This document shows positions 1 to 10,349 of a stretch of DNA of 64,000 nt, piece after piece. The notes beneath the pieces are model-generated. The model searched no databases. It was not told the DNA's origin and was given only the letters and a program-made list of their open reading frames with translations. Position numbers and translations under genes: made by a program. Source of the DNA: Coenobita brevimanus (Eukaryota > Arthropoda > Malacostraca > Decapoda > Coenobitidae); assembly GCA_032717465.1 (NCBI GenBank), contig CM064666.1, positions 4,406,028-4,470,027 on the forward strand, given 5' to 3'. The first letter of the stretch is position 1; every line of letters begins with the position of its first letter.

Positions 1-281
1 TTGTCGAGTAGGGGGTTGATTAATAAGATTTTATTTCCTTTAAAGGAAACAGAGACTACGAGAACACATGATTCACTGATTGTCAACATTCTTACCTGAA
101 AGCAGGATGGTCTCTACGTACACATCTAGAGTACAATAACATAATTCTGTTACAATTGTTATGATGATCAATAAACTTGAACGCTTACAAAGCTATGGTA
201 CACTGGCACACCTGTGCGTGACCTACCATGATGGTTAATGAACATACAAGACCACAGAATCCAGCTAATTCCTCATTAGTT

Positions 282-282
<1 letters not shown>

Positions 283-333
<51 letters not shown>
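283..333. repeat. (CT)n microsatellite
   Basis: This is an uninterrupted CT dinucleotide tract of about 51 bp. The apparent reading frames across it on both strands encode only Leu-Ser or Arg-Glu runs and are not genes. Confidence 0.98.
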
Positions 334-339
<6 letters not shown>

Positions 340-364
340 CTCCCCTGAAAGACTCATCACTCAG

Positions 365-366
<2 letters not shown>

Positions 367-428
<62 letters not shown>
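367..428. repeat. (TA)n microsatellite
   Basis: This is an uninterrupted AT dinucleotide tract of about 62 bp, self-complementary and 33 bp downstream of the (CT)n tract. Such tracts extrude as hairpins and are common mutation hot spots. Confidence 0.98.
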
Positions 429-431
<3 letters not shown>

Positions 432-1094
432 CTTCCCTCCACTGCATGCTGTATATTGCTACAGCCAAGTAGCCTACCAAACAATGATATGCTCGACATA
501 TATATCAACTAATAAATGTTCCACGTACGTCAAGCGTATTCGTGAAAAGTAAAAAAGCAGACTGGGCTTCTCTTTTCCTGACCTATTATGTCCGCACATG
601 TCTGATCTGTCACCTGGCGGACTGCCCTGGTGTGAGTGGATCTTAGCTGTTACCAGACGATTCTACAGACTATACGAGACTCATATTGAACTGGCGAGGT
701 GTTAGATACAGTCTTCATTATTCTTTTCCCTACAATGTTTATGTTTATTCCATAAATTGAATCAAATGATCACCGGACAGTTGGGCCAAACCTAATAGCC
801 CTTTTACTAGGAATGCAATGTTATATTTTGTTCTAGCTATTCTTAGACAATTTTGGGCAGCTTTGGAAACTCAATAAAACTAATTCGAGATAAGAAAAAG
901 AATTGAATACGGCGTCTCGGTGGAGTTAAGTAGGAAAAATTACCCATAAAAATTCTTGAGGTAATTAGATGAAATTCTCGGTAATTGCACTGCAAGTAAA
1001 ACACTTTACAATAAACACACCAAAAAAATCCCAGAATACTTCTCTCCGTTTTTAATTAACCGAGGAACAAACACAAGCTGCCGTCACTCTCACT
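429..1094. other. No gene seen
   Basis: This AT-rich sequence has stops in all frames. I see no motif, repeat or element end before the LINE homology begins near 1095. Confidence 0.7.
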
Positions 1095-1153
1095 CAACCA
1101 GGACTGGGAAAATTGAATATGCTGATTTAGGGGGAATAGTTGGTGAGTGGGGT

Positions 1154-2076
1154 GTGCCTGCTGAGACAGATGAGAAAGGCAGTGCGTTAGTGGACATTTG
1201 TGCTGGGAGAGGGTTGGTGATAGCCAATACCCTCTTCAGGTATAAAATGATCCACAGGTATACATGGCGAGTGATGAGAGAGGTGGATGGTGAACTGAAT
1301 GAAGGGAAGACAATGATTGATTATGTGTGTGTGGATGAAAGGATGCGAAGATGTGTAATGGATGCAAGAGCTTATAGAGGTTGGGGGAGTGGACTTTCTG
1401 ACCACTACTTGGTGGTGGCCAGAATCAAGATCCAAATAAGATGGAGCATTAGAAGGAGGGAAGGACGGGAAGAAGGAGTATTTGCAAGGAGAGTGGAAAG
1501 GTTACAAGAGGATGAGAAAAAGGCAGAGTATAAGAAAGAAGTGGAGGAACGATTGGGCAAATATGAATTGGAGCAGATGGGGACGTGGAAGATGTGTGCA
1601 GGATTTTCACAGAAGAAATATGTACAGCATGTGATGTGGCGTGTGGGATGAAGAGAAGTCGGAGGGTGGTGCAAGGAACAGCGTGGTGGAATGAAGAGGT
1701 GAGACAGGCTGTGGCACAAAAGAAGAAAGCATACAATGAATGGATGAGAAATAGGGGCGTGGAAGAAGTTGAGAGGCGGAAGAGAGAGTTTTATGTAGAA
1801 AGAAAGAGATAGGTGAAAAGATTAATAAGAGAGAGTAGGAAGAGAGTGGATGTGGAATTTGGAAGGAATCTGAGTGTAAAGTGGAGGGACTGTAAGAAAA
1901 TGTTCTGGAAAGAAGTGAAGAGAGTAAGACAGGGTGGAAGTGAAATTAGCAGGGGAGTGAAAGATAAAAATGGTAGATTACTAGTGGAGAAGGAAGAAAA
2001 AGTGAACAGATGGAGAGAACACCTTAAGGAATTGTTGAACATAGAGGATGGAAGTAATGCGAGTATATGTGGCTGA
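1154..2076 (+). pseudogene. LINE R1 endonuclease end and linker, broken
   Basis: The first segment (1154-1651) reads MIHRYTWRV, then IDYVCVDERM, then LSDHYLVVARI. These are the last parts of an APE-type endonuclease; the SDH triad holds a catalytic His and Asp. A Lys/Arg/Glu-rich linker follows (1585-2076, in two frames) and carries a WWNEEVRQAV box that is also in the matching linker of copy R3. An internal frameshift near 1600 and a stop at 1810-1812 break it. The N-terminal half of the endonuclease, with the catalytic Glu, is absent. Confidence 0.85.
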
Positions 2077-2089
2077 AGAATGGAAGGGA

Positions 2090-3508
2090 GAAGGAGGGAG
2101 GTGAGAAGACAGGAAGAAATCAGGAGGATAGAAGTTGTGGAAGCAATGAAGAAAGTTAAATTGGGGAAAGCCCCAGGAATTGATGGAGTGTGATGAAATG
2201 CTGAAGCATGGGGGAGAGATAGTAGTAGAATGGATGTGGAAGATATGCAGATTGGCCTGGGAGGAAGGTAGAGTCCCGGAGGATTGGAAGTCAGGTAAAA
2301 TTATTCCATTGTACAAAGGAAAAGGGGAAAAAGAAGTGTGAGGTAATCATAGGGGCATTTGTCTTCTTAGTATAATAGAAAACGAGTATGATAGGATACT
2401 TATTGACAGAGTTAGAGAAAAAACATAGGAATTAGTTGGAGAAGAACAGGGAGGCTTTAGGATGGGAAGAGGTTGTATAGATCAGATACTCATTCTTAGA
2501 TCTGTAGTGGAAAATTTTCTAGAGAAGGGAAAAAAGTTGTATGCGGCTTTCATGGATTTGGAGAAAGCATATGACAGGGTGGATAGACAAGGATTGTGGA
2601 AAGTATTAAGAATAAATGGAGTAGATGGGAAGTTGTTGAATGCCGTGAAGAGTATGTATGACGGTGCTAAGGCTGCAATGCGTGTGGATGGTGAACTGAG
2701 TTAATTTTTCTCTTTGAAGGTTGGGTTGAAACAGGGATGTGTCATGTCTCCATGGTTGTTCAATCTGTACATGGATAGAGTAATAAAAGAGGTAGTGGAT
2801 GTTGGAGTGGCCCTGGTGAGAGAGGGTTGTGTTTGGAAACTCCCTGTACTGTTGTTTGCAGATGATACTGTGTTGTTGAGTGAAGACGTAGGGGAGCTGC
2901 AAGGCTTGGTGGATGAGTTTGGGAGAGTGTGTAAGAAACGGAATCTAAAGGTGAATGTAGGGAAGAGTAAAGTGATGGTCTTTGAGGGAGGTGAAGTCAG
3001 TGAATGTACAGCGAGGTTGGATGGTGAGGAATTGGAAAATGTGAGTATGTTTAAGTACTTGAGTAGTGTGATGAGTAAGGATGGAGGTTTGGAGGGTGAA
3101 GTGCTTGAAAGGGTGCAGCAGGGAAGAAAGGTTGCTGGTTCCTTGAAAGCAGTCATAAGGAACAGGGAAGTGAGCATGGAAGTGAAAAAGTTACTTCATG
3201 ACAGTATTGTGATGTCAACTCTAACGTATGGAAGTGAAGCTTGGACGTTGTTGGAAGGACTCAAGTCAAGAGTGAGAGCAGTGGAAATGAGTTATTTAAG
3301 AGGAGCCTGTGGAGTCACATGGAAAGACAGGCTAACAAATGAAGATATAAAGGAGCGTTGTGGTGTGGATGTGGATGTGATAAGAAGCGTTAGGAGGAAT
3401 ACACTGAGGTGGTTTGGTCATATGGAGAGGATGCAGGGTGAAAGACTGACGAAGAGAATGTATGTGAGTGGGGTGGAGGGGAGGAGAGGGAGGGGAGGCC
3501 GAGGATGA
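2090..3508 (+). pseudogene. LINE R1 reverse transcriptase, broken
   Basis: RT motifs occur in order. KAPGIDG-like residues lie near 2160-2190. AAFMDLEKAYDRVDRQ is motif A with its catalytic Asp. LKQGCVMSPWLFNLYMD is motif B. LLFADDTVLLSE is motif C with two catalytic Asp. The C-terminal thumb and tail contain TLRWFGHMERM. Stops and frameshifts lie at 2195, 2340-2460, 2702 (TAA right after the codons for GELS) and 3508. The RT core is readable but cannot be translated as one chain. Confidence 0.9.
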
Positions 3509-3645
3509 GATGGAGGGTTGGTGTGGAGAGGTATATGAGAGAGGGAGGTGTGAGTTGGGAGCAGGGCAGTGAAACGGCGGGGGACAGGGCGACGTGGAGG
3601 CGATTTCTTTGTGGCCACCCAGAACGGGATTGAGGCATCTGGCAT

Positions 3646-3660
3646 TAGATAGATAGATAG
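3646..3660 (+). repeat. (TAGA)n tail of LINE R1
   Basis: Three to four TAGA units directly follow the conserved LINE 3' end (GGGATTGAGGCATCTGGCAT). Copies R2 and R3 carry the same tail on the opposite strand, so it belongs to the element and is not a chance neighbour. Confidence 0.85.
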
Positions 3661-3821
3661 AATGATTTTCCTAATGATGGGTACTAAAGTATGTGATTTG
3701 CTCTTGAAAGTTGGAAACCACTAAAAGTTTTTATTTCAAGTGTTGAATAATGTTTATTACATTTACAAAACTAGAAAGCGCTCAGAGAGTGCATACCTCC
3801 TCCAGTGCCATTGCCAATAAA

Positions 3822-3901
3822 AAGGATCCGGATCCGGATTCGTGGATATAGGATCCAGATCCGGATTCGTTGATACTGGATCCTGATCCGGATTCCGATC
3901 T
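3822..3901. repeat. 27-bp tandem repeat, about 3 copies
   Basis: CCGGATTCGTGGATATAGG and its variants recur every 27 bp. Each unit is rich in GGATCC. On the minus strand it lies in an open frame (3782-4006) that encodes a nine-residue ESGSGSYIH-type repeat. I do not recognise that frame as a protein family. Confidence 0.75.
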
Positions 3902-4379
3902 GCCCCAAAATTTAATAAATTCTTTCTTGGTCAATGGCCATGGGTAACTCTCCTCTTTGACCATGCCTGGAAACTGTTCATGCGACTCCTCTGCCTTGAG
4001 CATCACCTTTGTTGTGTCTTAGTGGCTATATAAAATATAGTCAGTGTTTCCTCCCTTGCAACAATCAACAATCTTTTGGTCTAGTGTCTTAATACGTTTC
4101 CTGTGTCCTCTTTATCTTGCTGTGGTCAACTACAAGCCTCTTACCTTCAATAGTGATTAATTCTGCGTCCATCAATAAGGCTGTTGCAATGACAACTGTA
4201 GGACGGAAGGCCAGTCATTCCTGATACTAGTCAGGACATTATTAGGCGTTTCTAAAGTGTTGTACTCAAAAGTTTTACTGGTGGATGTGCCTTTAGTTTC
4301 AAACAGAGGCTCATTTTGAACAGTATCAGACACATTATCGTCTTCATTTCTAGAAAGCTCCAGTGCTTCTCCGATGATA

Positions 4380-4640
4380 TCAAGGATTGTTGCTCATTGA
4401 TCTCAGCTTTCTGTTGACCTTCAAAGAGTCTTGTCTTCTCTTCTTACTGTCACTTTTGCTTTTGTTCAGGAAGATCTGCAAGCCCCACCTGATGAGGTCC
4501 GATGGAACCAGTTTTGCCTCTTTGTCCTTTGATAAAAGCAATTTCTTTCTGAAAAAAATCTTTCTCTCCTTAGGACACTTCGAGCTGATGTGACCTTCCA
4601 TTCTCCAACCGTGAAAGGAGCTGTAGTAAGACTAGGCAAC
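4380..4640 (-). pseudogene. Possible decayed gag/ORF1 zinc-knuckle protein
   Basis: A minus-strand frame begins FHGWRMEGHISSKCPKE and continues as a Lys/Arg-rich tail. It aligns with a CX2CX4HX4C knuckle followed by basic residues, as in retroelement nucleocapsid or LINE ORF1 proteins. Both leading cysteines would have become Phe and Trp, each explainable by one base change. The His and last Cys are kept. The family cannot be named. This is a low-confidence call from a single motif. Confidence 0.3.
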
Positions 4641-5294
4641 GATTTCGTATCTACAATTAAGAATATTGAAAAACATGTCAGACTCAATAAAAGTTTCCTT
4701 GATTTTCAGTTTTCCTCTACCTAAGGACATGTTTCTGCCCTCCAGCAGCTCCCAAGAGAGTGCACATATGCATATAGGTTGACTGTCTAGTCCACTTTTT
4801 TGAAGTCATGCTGAACACAGGGTCATGTAACGAGGAATTCAGTATTAACTGATGGTCTAAACTTTAGCGGTGGAAGGACAACCTGAGTATTAGTACTGCC
4901 ACCTATAAGTATTGATTGTGTCTAAATTGCTTGAGTCGGGATTTGTTAATAACTGTGTTAGCTGGCCTGTACACATATATGGTACTATTATGAAGACTGT
5001 TAAACCTGTGAAGTACAGTATATCAGAGAATGTACACACACTTCAAAATGCTTTATAACATCCTAAATTATGCAAATATGTGATTTTGAGAAAGGTAGAC
5101 TTGTAAGAAATACTTTTCTAAGCAGTATTTTTTCACTTAAAAAAGATCAACAAAATAGTGAAAAAGTTAAAAAACGCCCTAACATTTTCATAACAGTTCA
5201 CGAAGGAAAGCTAAATGGAACTGAAATACCAAATATAGTTTTGAGCTTTAGAAGTCAAACCATAAGTTATTTAAGACCCATCATCTTTCATATT

Positions 5295-8200
5295 CCAAGG
5301 ACTAGACTGCACCTCCAGTCCAGCAGGAAAGTACTCCCAAGGTGGATGGAAAGCTATTGACAGGGAGAGCTGGAGCTTCCGTTTCATCAGCCCTCGGGAC
5401 TAGGTCCTGACCATCCCCCTTTGCTGAACTTTTTCAGTGTCTCAGTAACACAGAGAGTAGGCCAGCATGCTCTCCAATACATGTTTCTCTATCAACACCA
5501 AACTACATGCACAGTACACACTACACTTCCTTTTCCAAAATTTAAAAATTAAAAATCATGGCAGTGCAACATGTGGCCTCGGAGTCCCCAGGAGGGGGGA
5601 CCATAAATGCCCCCACCTTCCGCCCCTCTCCTGGTGACGACTCGAGCTGCCGGGAACCACTGTCTGATTCTCTTTTTCTTCATTTCTGCAACATTCGCGG
5701 CCTTTCCCCTAACTTTCGCTCTGTTGAGCATCACCTCTCCTTTTCTAAAACTCACCTTCTTTTTCTAACTGAGACTCAGCTGTCTGAGGCAACTGACAGC
5801 AGACCCTCTTCTGTATCCTCCCACTTTCCCTATACTCACTTGAAAGCCAAAGATGGCTGTTGTGTATGTGTACGCAACGACTTATCTTGCTCTCGTGTTC
5901 CAGAACTCGATTCTTCTGAATTCTCTACACTTTGGCTTTGGTTTTCCTGTCATTCTCTGACTAAATATACCTGCGATTTTAATTTATCTCCTAATTCTAC
6001 CGATTATCAAAAATTCTTTGACTATCTTACTTCTATGATGGAACACATTCTATCCATTTTTCCTGTCTCTGAAATCTCCATTCTAGGAGATTTCAATGTT
6101 CACCACCACCTTTGGCTCTCCTCTCCTTTCACTGATCTACCTGGTGAACAAGCCTAAACCTTTTCTATCCTTAATGACCTAGAGCAGCTTGTACAGCACC
6201 CTACCCGTATCCCTGACCGCCTTGGAGAGAGCTCCAACATACTTGACCTCTTCCTTACAACTAATCCTTCTGCTTACACTGTTAATCTTTTCTCTCCATT
6301 GGGCTCCTCCGATCACAACCTTATCACCTTAACCTATCACTCCGGTATGGCCTGTGGACCCTCCAAAGAAACGTCATCTGTGGCACTTTGGAACTACGGT
6401 TTGGGAGGCCCTCAGGCAGTACTTCTTTGATTTTCCCTGGAATTATTATTCCTTCCCTGGCTGGGAACCAACTGAGTGTGCCTTGTGCATTGTGGAGGTT
6501 ATTCTCTCAGGCATGGAAGCATACATTCCTTTCTCATTTCCTTTGACTAATGCAAAAAAGCCTAGGTTTAATCATGCTTGTTCTAATGGTGTCCGCAACA
6601 AGGAGAGGACCTATAAAAGGTACTGGAGTCAACCCACCTCTAAATCACATCTTTTATACGTTTCTGCCAGGAATCGTGCTAAGTCTGTTCTTTGCTCTGC
6701 TAAAAATAATTTCATCCGTACTAAATACTTTCAACTCTCCAACTCGAATTCTTCCCAATCCTTCTGGCACCTCACCAAAAACCTTTCTAACAACTTTACC
6801 TCATCATCCTTCCCTCCTCTTTTCTACACTGATGGCTCGGTAGCTATTTCTTCTACTGATAAAGCAGACCTCTTCGCTCAGACTTTCTCATCCAATTCCA
6901 CCTTAGACGATTCCAGAGCTGTTTCTCCATCACTTCCTCCCTCCGACTTTGCCATGGATGAAATTTTCTGCGATCACAGGCCTCAGTACTAATAAGGCAT
7001 ATGGGCCTGATGGAGTCCCTCCAGTTGTTCTCAAGAACTGTGCTTCTGTGCTTACACCCTGCCTAGGCAAACTCTTTCGCCTTTGTCTATCAACTTGTAC
7101 CTTTCCTTCTAACTGGAAGTTTGCTCTCATTCAGCCAGTCCCAAAGAGGGATGATCATTCCCAACCCTCTAACTATCGTCCAATTGCTTTAACATCCTGT
7201 ATCTCAAAAGATTTCGAGTCAATTATTAATAGAACAATTTTATAGCATCTTTCCTATCACAAGCTTCTTTCTGATCGTCAGTGTGGGTTCCGTCAGGGAT
7301 GCTCCACTGGCGATCTTCTCACCTACCTTTCAGACTCCTGGTCATCCTCTTTTCGGGACTTTGGCGAAAGCTTTGTCATTGCACATGACAACTCAAAGGC
7401 TTTCGGTCGAGTCTGGCATAAATCTTTAATTTCCAAACTGCCCTCTTACGGTTTCTATCCTTCTATCTGTGCCTTCATCTCTAGCTTCCTTTCTGGTCGT
7501 TCTATAGCCGATGTTATAGACGGCCATCGTTCTTCTCCTCGATCCAACAACATTGGTGTTTCTCAGGGTTCTGTCCTATCACCAACTCTCTTCCTTTTAT
7601 TCATCAATGACCTTCTAAGCTGTACATCAACCCTATCCACTCATATGCTGATGACTCCACCCTTCACCTTTCCATTTTATTCCCACAACGTCCACCTCAG
7701 CAGTTACTTCAACAAACAAGGGATGAGGCGATGGCACACCCAATGTCAGACTTGGCTCGTATTTCTGACTGGGGTAAAAATAATCTGGTTGTTTTTAATG
7801 CATCAAAGACTCAGTTTTTACACCTATCAACCCGACAGAATCTTCCACAAGTATATCCACTAACGTTTAATAATATTCATCTTCATCCTGCATCATCCTT
7901 GAATATGCTTGGGTTTTCATTTACTCAGGACTTATCTTGTAAAGAACATATTACATTTCTTGTAAAATCTGCTTCCAAGAGATTAGGTGTGCTAAGCCGA
8001 CTCCGTTCCTTCTTTACCGCTGCACAACTGTTGACTCTATACAAGGGTTTTATTCGCCTTGTGTGGAGTACAACTCTCATGTGTGGGGAGGCTCCCCACG
8101 TACAGCTCTTCTCAATAGTGTAGAGTCAAAGGCTTGTCGTCTCATTAACTCACCTCCTCTTACTGATTTCCTTCAACCTCTGTCTCTGCCGCACTGTTGA

Positions 8201-8580
8201 ATCTTTATCTCTTTTCTATCGCTACTTCAATGGTCACTGCTCCCCTGAACTGTCTGCATACATTCCTCCACCTCCACGATGGGCGCGTAGCTCCCGTCTA
8301 GGAGCAAACTCTCATCCCTTTTCTGTCCAAATCTCTAATGTAAGAGTTAACCGTTACTCCCAGTCCTTCATTTATGCAACAGGTCAACTCTGGAACTGTC
8401 TCCCTCTGTATATATTTCCTGCTTCCTATGAGCTCCAGTCTTTCAAATGCAGTGTGTCCAGGCATCTCGAAATGATCGGATCTTGAATTTGGCTCTCTCT
8501 TGTATTTTGTTTTTCTTTAAAGGAACAATAATTGCAGGCCCACAGCCTTTGGTTCCTTCTTCCCCGCATTAAAAAAAAAC
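5295..8580 (+). mobile_element. Jockey-like LINE, copy A, near full length
   Basis: This non-LTR element has a conserved 5' leader (5295-5557) shared with copy D and partly with B. One long coding region for endonuclease then RT follows, then a short 3' UTR ending in a poly(A) run at about 8571. Four relatives (B, C, D, E) lie in the same window. YADD-type RT, an APE endonuclease and a poly(A) tail fit the Jockey group. Family assignment beyond that is inferred. Many frameshifts show it is inactive. Confidence 0.9.
5558..8487 (+). pseudogene. Jockey-like ORF of copy A (endonuclease-RT), broken
   Basis: The start is the ATG followed by codons for AVQHVASESPGGG, matching the start in copy D. 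The endonuclease reads HFCNIRGLSPNF, then LLFLTETQLSEA (catalytic Glu), then [12 protein letters not shown], and ends [14 protein letters not shown] at 6156 splits the endonuclease. The linker and fingers are in 6354-6992, and [13 protein letters not shown] with YRPIALTSC in 6949-7245. Motif A is altered (HDNSKAFGRVWH in place of LDISKAFNRVWH), so the polymerase would be dead even without frameshifts. The thumb and the C-terminal YSQSFIYATGQLWNC tail complete it. Confidence 0.9.
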
Positions 8581-9014
8581 ATATTCGCAAGTGCAATAAA
8601 TTGATACCTTACTATCCTATGTCAGTACCGGTGTTTCATTTGATTATACTAGATATTGGTAACCATCCACGCTGCACTGGGATCGAGTTTGGGTCTAGCT
8701 GAAATCAATAAAGAACCAAAACTACCAGAACAACAAAACAAGAATTCCATAACAAAGGAATGACAGTAACTACTATATCACCAAACAAGAAAAAAAATTA
8801 CATATAGTATGATCATTCCATGATAGGTTATGAGAAAACAGAAACCCCAATGATACTGAAAGATGGTAACGGACAGAACTCTATACTGTTAAACATTAAA
8901 CGATTTTTATATCGAAGGTTTTGATGGATTGGAGGATACAGGAGCTGAGGTTTTCATGCACTAAACACATTTTTTTTATACCAAGTAAAAATTATAGTAA
9001 CGTTATAAATTAGT
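8581..9014. other. No gene seen
   Basis: This AT-rich spacer between copies A and E has no frame or repeat that I can support. Confidence 0.7.
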
Positions 9015-9830
9015 TTGCCATGGCCTCCTCCCACGATTGCTGAGGCAACTGCTATGATGGATGATGCGAAAAGTGGGTGGATATGTGAAGAGCTGAGTCA
9101 TCAGCGTATTAGTGGGCAGAGCTAGATGTGCAGTTCAGATCACTGATGAATAGACGGAAGGAAGTTGGTGACAGAACAGAACAGAACCCTGAGGAGGACC
9201 ACGATTGAAAGCCTTAGATGAGGAACAGTGGCCATTTATAATAACAGCTACATAACGCTCAAAACGGATCATAGAGGTGAAGTCACAGACAGGAATTTAA
9301 AAATAAATTATAGGGAAGTTTGGAAATTCAAAGATTTTTGCTAGAATCGGTCGTCTTTGAGATGACAAATGCAATGGCAAGAATCGCCGGATTCTCAATA
9401 AAAGGATGAGCAAGACTCAGAAGTAAAGGTCAGAAGATCATTAGCTGAATGCCTTTTGAGGAATCTATATTGGAGATAGGGAAGAAATTATGAATGGAAA
9501 TATGACTGAAAATCTTCCTGTCAAGGATGCATTTAGACCTTTGAAAACAAGATATTAAAACAGTTGGGCGATAGTTTGAGTGCTGGGAACTGTCACCCTC
9601 CCTCGGGAAAAGGCTGAATGATAACAAACTTATGGCAAAAAGGAGAGGTATGATGATAGACAAAGGAGTAAGAATTTACAAAGGCACAATAATTCCGAAC
9701 AACAGGAAGTAACCCATCAGGTCCATATGCCTTATAAGTTTTAAAGCCTGTGAGAGTATACTAAATATCCTTTAAAGAAATTTTAAAGATGAGGCTGAAG
9801 AGGTCAGAGCAGGAAGTACTGTGGGTATAT
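9015..9830 (-). mobile_element. Jockey-like LINE, degenerate antisense copy E
   Basis: The + strand here tracks copy C (also antisense) piece by piece: GAGTCATCAGCGTATTAGTG, then AACCCTGAGGAGGACCACG, then GGTCCATATGCCTTATAAG. The segment covers RT from about the NKAYGPDG region to the block following YADD. A short minus frame at 9430-9663 still reads PREGDSSQHSNYRPTVL, the RT palm entry. It is far more diverged than A-D and has no ends, so it is an old fragment or another subfamily. Confidence 0.8.
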
Positions 9831-10349
9831 TCCGTATTACTGTATATGGATAGGATAATAAAGATAAAAAGAGTACAATGGAGTTGCACATTACATGCAG
9901 TCAGTTGTAAGGCAAGTTGGTGACAACATATTAAATATGGATACCAAATGTTCTATAATGTATTGACGAAACTAGAGGACGAAGGAAATCGAAAAGTTAT
10001 TATCATTATTTATAAGAAAAGCTCTAAGCATTGTACTGAGCTAGTTACAAGGCTAACACTATGTTCAGCTTTATTTCATGGAACCTCTCCTGCAAAATAT
10101 CCGAACTGTTATCCATATTTTTTACTTCACTAATTCGACCACACTTAGTATGTACATAAAAATTACGGGTTCATAGATCTTATTAAAAAAAAAAAAAAAC
10201 GAAATCAGAATCGAGTGACAGCAGCGATGATCACTTGAATCATTCCATTTCTGTGAATTTGCCCTGTGGAAAACAGCTAAAGAAATCAGATATGTTCTCG
10301 AAAAGAAAACATCTGCTAAGGGAAGGCTTAATACAAATATTCGGAATTT
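9831..10349. other. No gene seen
   Basis: This spacer holds an A14 run near 10187 and no supported frame. Copy B begins near 10350. Confidence 0.65.

Larger units (their letters stand above)
1095..3660 (+). mobile_element. RTE-like LINE, copy R1, 5'-truncated
   Basis: This is a non-LTR retrotransposon on the + strand. Homology to the fuller copy R3 starts inside the endonuclease and continues through reverse transcriptase to a C-terminus ending in a tryptophan/arginine-rich GRGRP-type segment. It ends in a TAGA/GATA tail. A single-ORF layout, an FADD catalytic box and a microsatellite tail fit the RTE clade. The clade name is my inference, but LINE identity is secure. Several frameshifts and stops make it inactive. 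The missing 5' end is the usual result of incomplete target-primed reverse transcription. Confidence 0.9.
3661..5294. other. No intact gene; two weak remnants
   Basis: This stretch holds the 27-bp repeat at 3822-3901 and the zinc-knuckle-like remnant near 4380-4640. Otherwise I see only AT-rich sequence with no long frame. Confidence 0.6.
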
